From assembly GCA_040385245.1 (NCBI GenBank), contig JAZKHT010000001.1, forward strand, positions 372,001 through 436,000: a stretch of 64,000 nucleotides of DNA, written 5' to 3'. Both the position numbers and the translations under genes were made by a program. Numbering within the stretch: position 1 is the stretch's first letter; each line of letters begins with the position of its first letter. Under the pieces are notes generated by a model, which worked only from the letters and a program-made list of their open reading frames with translations, was not told the origin of the DNA and did no database searches. This document shows, piece by piece, positions 63,076-64,000 of the stretch. The stretch comes from JAZKHT01 sp040385245 (GTDB lineage: Bacteria; Pseudomonadota; Alphaproteobacteria; Rhodobacterales; Rhodobacteraceae).

Positions 63076-64000
63076 TTACAGCCCGGATGCCGTGCCAGCC
63101 AACGAGTTGGCGGCCCCTGCCGTTCCTGTGATCGCGCCGATTGTCTTGGTCCACTGCACATAGGGCGCTTCGGTCACATAGACCGTGTCGCCGTCGCGCA
63201 CGACGAAATCGCGTGCTTCGAACATGCCGGTGGGGGCGGTCAGGTCCAGCACATAGATCATGCGCTGATCGCCGATCAGATCGCTGCGCCCCAGCACGGC
63301 ATTGGCGATTTCGGCCGGTTCATTGCGGAAAACAAAGACGCCGGTCGGATCGGCCAGACTGGTGTTCAGACCGCCCACGATGGCCAACGCCTCGATCGCG
63401 GACAGGGTCTGCGTCTCGAACGGGATGCGGTTCTGGGCACCTGTGGCACCCATGGCGACAAAGGCGCGCGTATCCTCTTCGACGGTTATCTGATCGCCGG
63501 GGCGCAGCGCGATATCTAGGTTGGGATGTTCATACAAGTCTTGCAGCCAGACCTTCCCGGTTTGCCCGCCACGTGTGACGCGGATGATCGCAACTTCGGG
63601 TTTCAGCGACACGCCGCCCGCGCGGGCGACCATCGCGGCCAGGGTCCGAGTCGGGGGTTGGATTTCATAGACACCCTGCGCACCGACGCCGCCTGACACG
63701 ATCACTGTCGATCCGTCACCGGCCACCCGCTGCACCAGAACCTGCGGATCGGGTGTCTGCGTGTCAAGCTTGCGCGTCACCGCCTGACGCAGGCCGTCCG
63801 GGGTCTGGCCCGCTGCCTTTATCCGACCGGCGTAGGGGACAAAGATATAGCCTTGGCCATCCACCTGCACCTCGTTCAGCGACGAAACGCGCTGGCCGGT
63901 ATTGCCCAAAAGCGGGTCATCCTTGACGTTTTCGTAAACTGTCAGGCTAAGGGTGTCGCCGGGCGCGATGGTATCGGAACCGATCAGCCCTGCATTGCGA
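63076..64000 (-). CDS. Wza/KpsD-type polysaccharide export protein, 5' end cut by window edge
   Basis: The C-terminal 308 residues are present; the frame is open to the window edge. It begins in the polysaccharide-export domain (IAPGDTLSLTVYENV, then VQVDGQGYIFVPYAGRI) and continues with SLBB-like repeats (VSGGVGAQGVYEI; ALRPGDQITVEEDTRAFVAMG). These are outer-membrane capsule channel features. The TTG near 63909 is internal, not the start. It is followed directly by kpsC (TAA then GTG). Confidence 0.88.
   Translation of the reverse strand, partial: RNAGLIGSDTIAPGDTLSLTVYENVKDDPLLGNTGQRVSSLNEVQVDGQGYIFVPYAGRIKAAGQTPDGLRQAVTRKLDTQTPDPQVLVQRVAGDGSTVIVSGGVGAQGVYEIQPPTRTLAAMVARAGGVSLKPEVAIIRVTRGGQTGKVWLQDLYEHPNLDIALRPGDQITVEEDTRAFVAMGATGAQNRIPFETQTLSAIEALAIVGGLNTSLADPTGVFVFRNEPAEIANAVLGRSDLIGDQRMIYVLDLTAPTGMFEARDFVVRDGDTVYVTEAPYVQWTKTIGAITGTAGAANSLAGTASGL

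Overview
The window is chromosomal DNA from a GC-rich alphaproteobacterium, most likely Rhodobacterales (Roseobacter group / Paracoccaceae). The reasons are family content and gene order: perM-type transporter / hdaA / ppk1 / ppx on one strand, a propionyl-CoA carboxylase and methylmalonyl-CoA mutase cluster with a PccR-type regulator, a KpsC capsule gene, an HWE-family histidine kinase behind an EcfG-like promoter, and many GTG/TTG starts. I see no insertion sequence, prophage, CRISPR array or rRNA. The assignment is an inference from families and synteny, not from a database search.

Layout. 1-9.3 kb: a truncated haloacid dehalogenase, an ABC exporter, a BON-LysM protein, WrbA, a PfkB kinase, a Tat-exported metallo-beta-lactamase-fold enzyme, a small zincin, gltX and a MATE pump. 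9.4-14.1 kb: a tandem glycine riboswitch followed by gcvT-gcvH-gcvP. 14.2-19.1 kb: a DUF3775 protein, thioredoxin 2, tRNA-Ala(CGC), then a lower-GC block of TadG/TadE-like pilus genes whose TadG-like gene is frameshifted in a run of nine T, then an inositol-monophosphatase-family gene. 19.1-26.7 kb: hybrid HWE sensor kinase, cytochrome b561, esterase, DUF817 protein, glyA and NAD kinase. 26.7-38.4 kb: pccR, an MFS pump, a DUF486 protein, pccB, small exported or lipoprotein genes, pccA, a DUF4174 gene on the opposite strand, and mcm. This converts propionyl-CoA to succinyl-CoA, with TTTGCAAA operator candidates before pccR and pccB. 38.4-47.3 kb (minus strand): exonuclease/endonuclease-family gene, DnaJ-like protein, acetyltransferase, VOC protein, ppx, ppk1 (behind a Pho-box candidate), hdaA and an AI-2E-type transporter. 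47.5-54.2 kb: proS, a ThuA protein, lolE/lolD, a c-type cytochrome lipoprotein and parE. 54.5-64 kb: GST, PPK2, a second MATE pump, a hypothetical gene, an aspartate-type aminotransferase, sdhE, an LdtR-like regulator, an unusual long-tailed Flp-type prepilin, kpsC and a 5'-truncated Wza-type exporter gene.

How the genes work together. Glycine cleavage (gcvTHP) and serine hydroxymethyltransferase link glycine, serine and one-carbon units. The pcc/mcm block assimilates propionyl-CoA. Polyphosphate is made by PPK1, degraded by Ppx, and handled by a separate PPK2. The cell surface is served by capsule genes, Tad-type pilus parts and lipoprotein sorting (LolDE). I found no clearly new multi-gene system. 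The observations most worth checking are the T9 frameshift in the TadG-like gene, the repeat-tailed Flp prepilin, a terminator-like hairpin inside the start of kpsC, and the EcfG, Pho and PccR regulatory sites.
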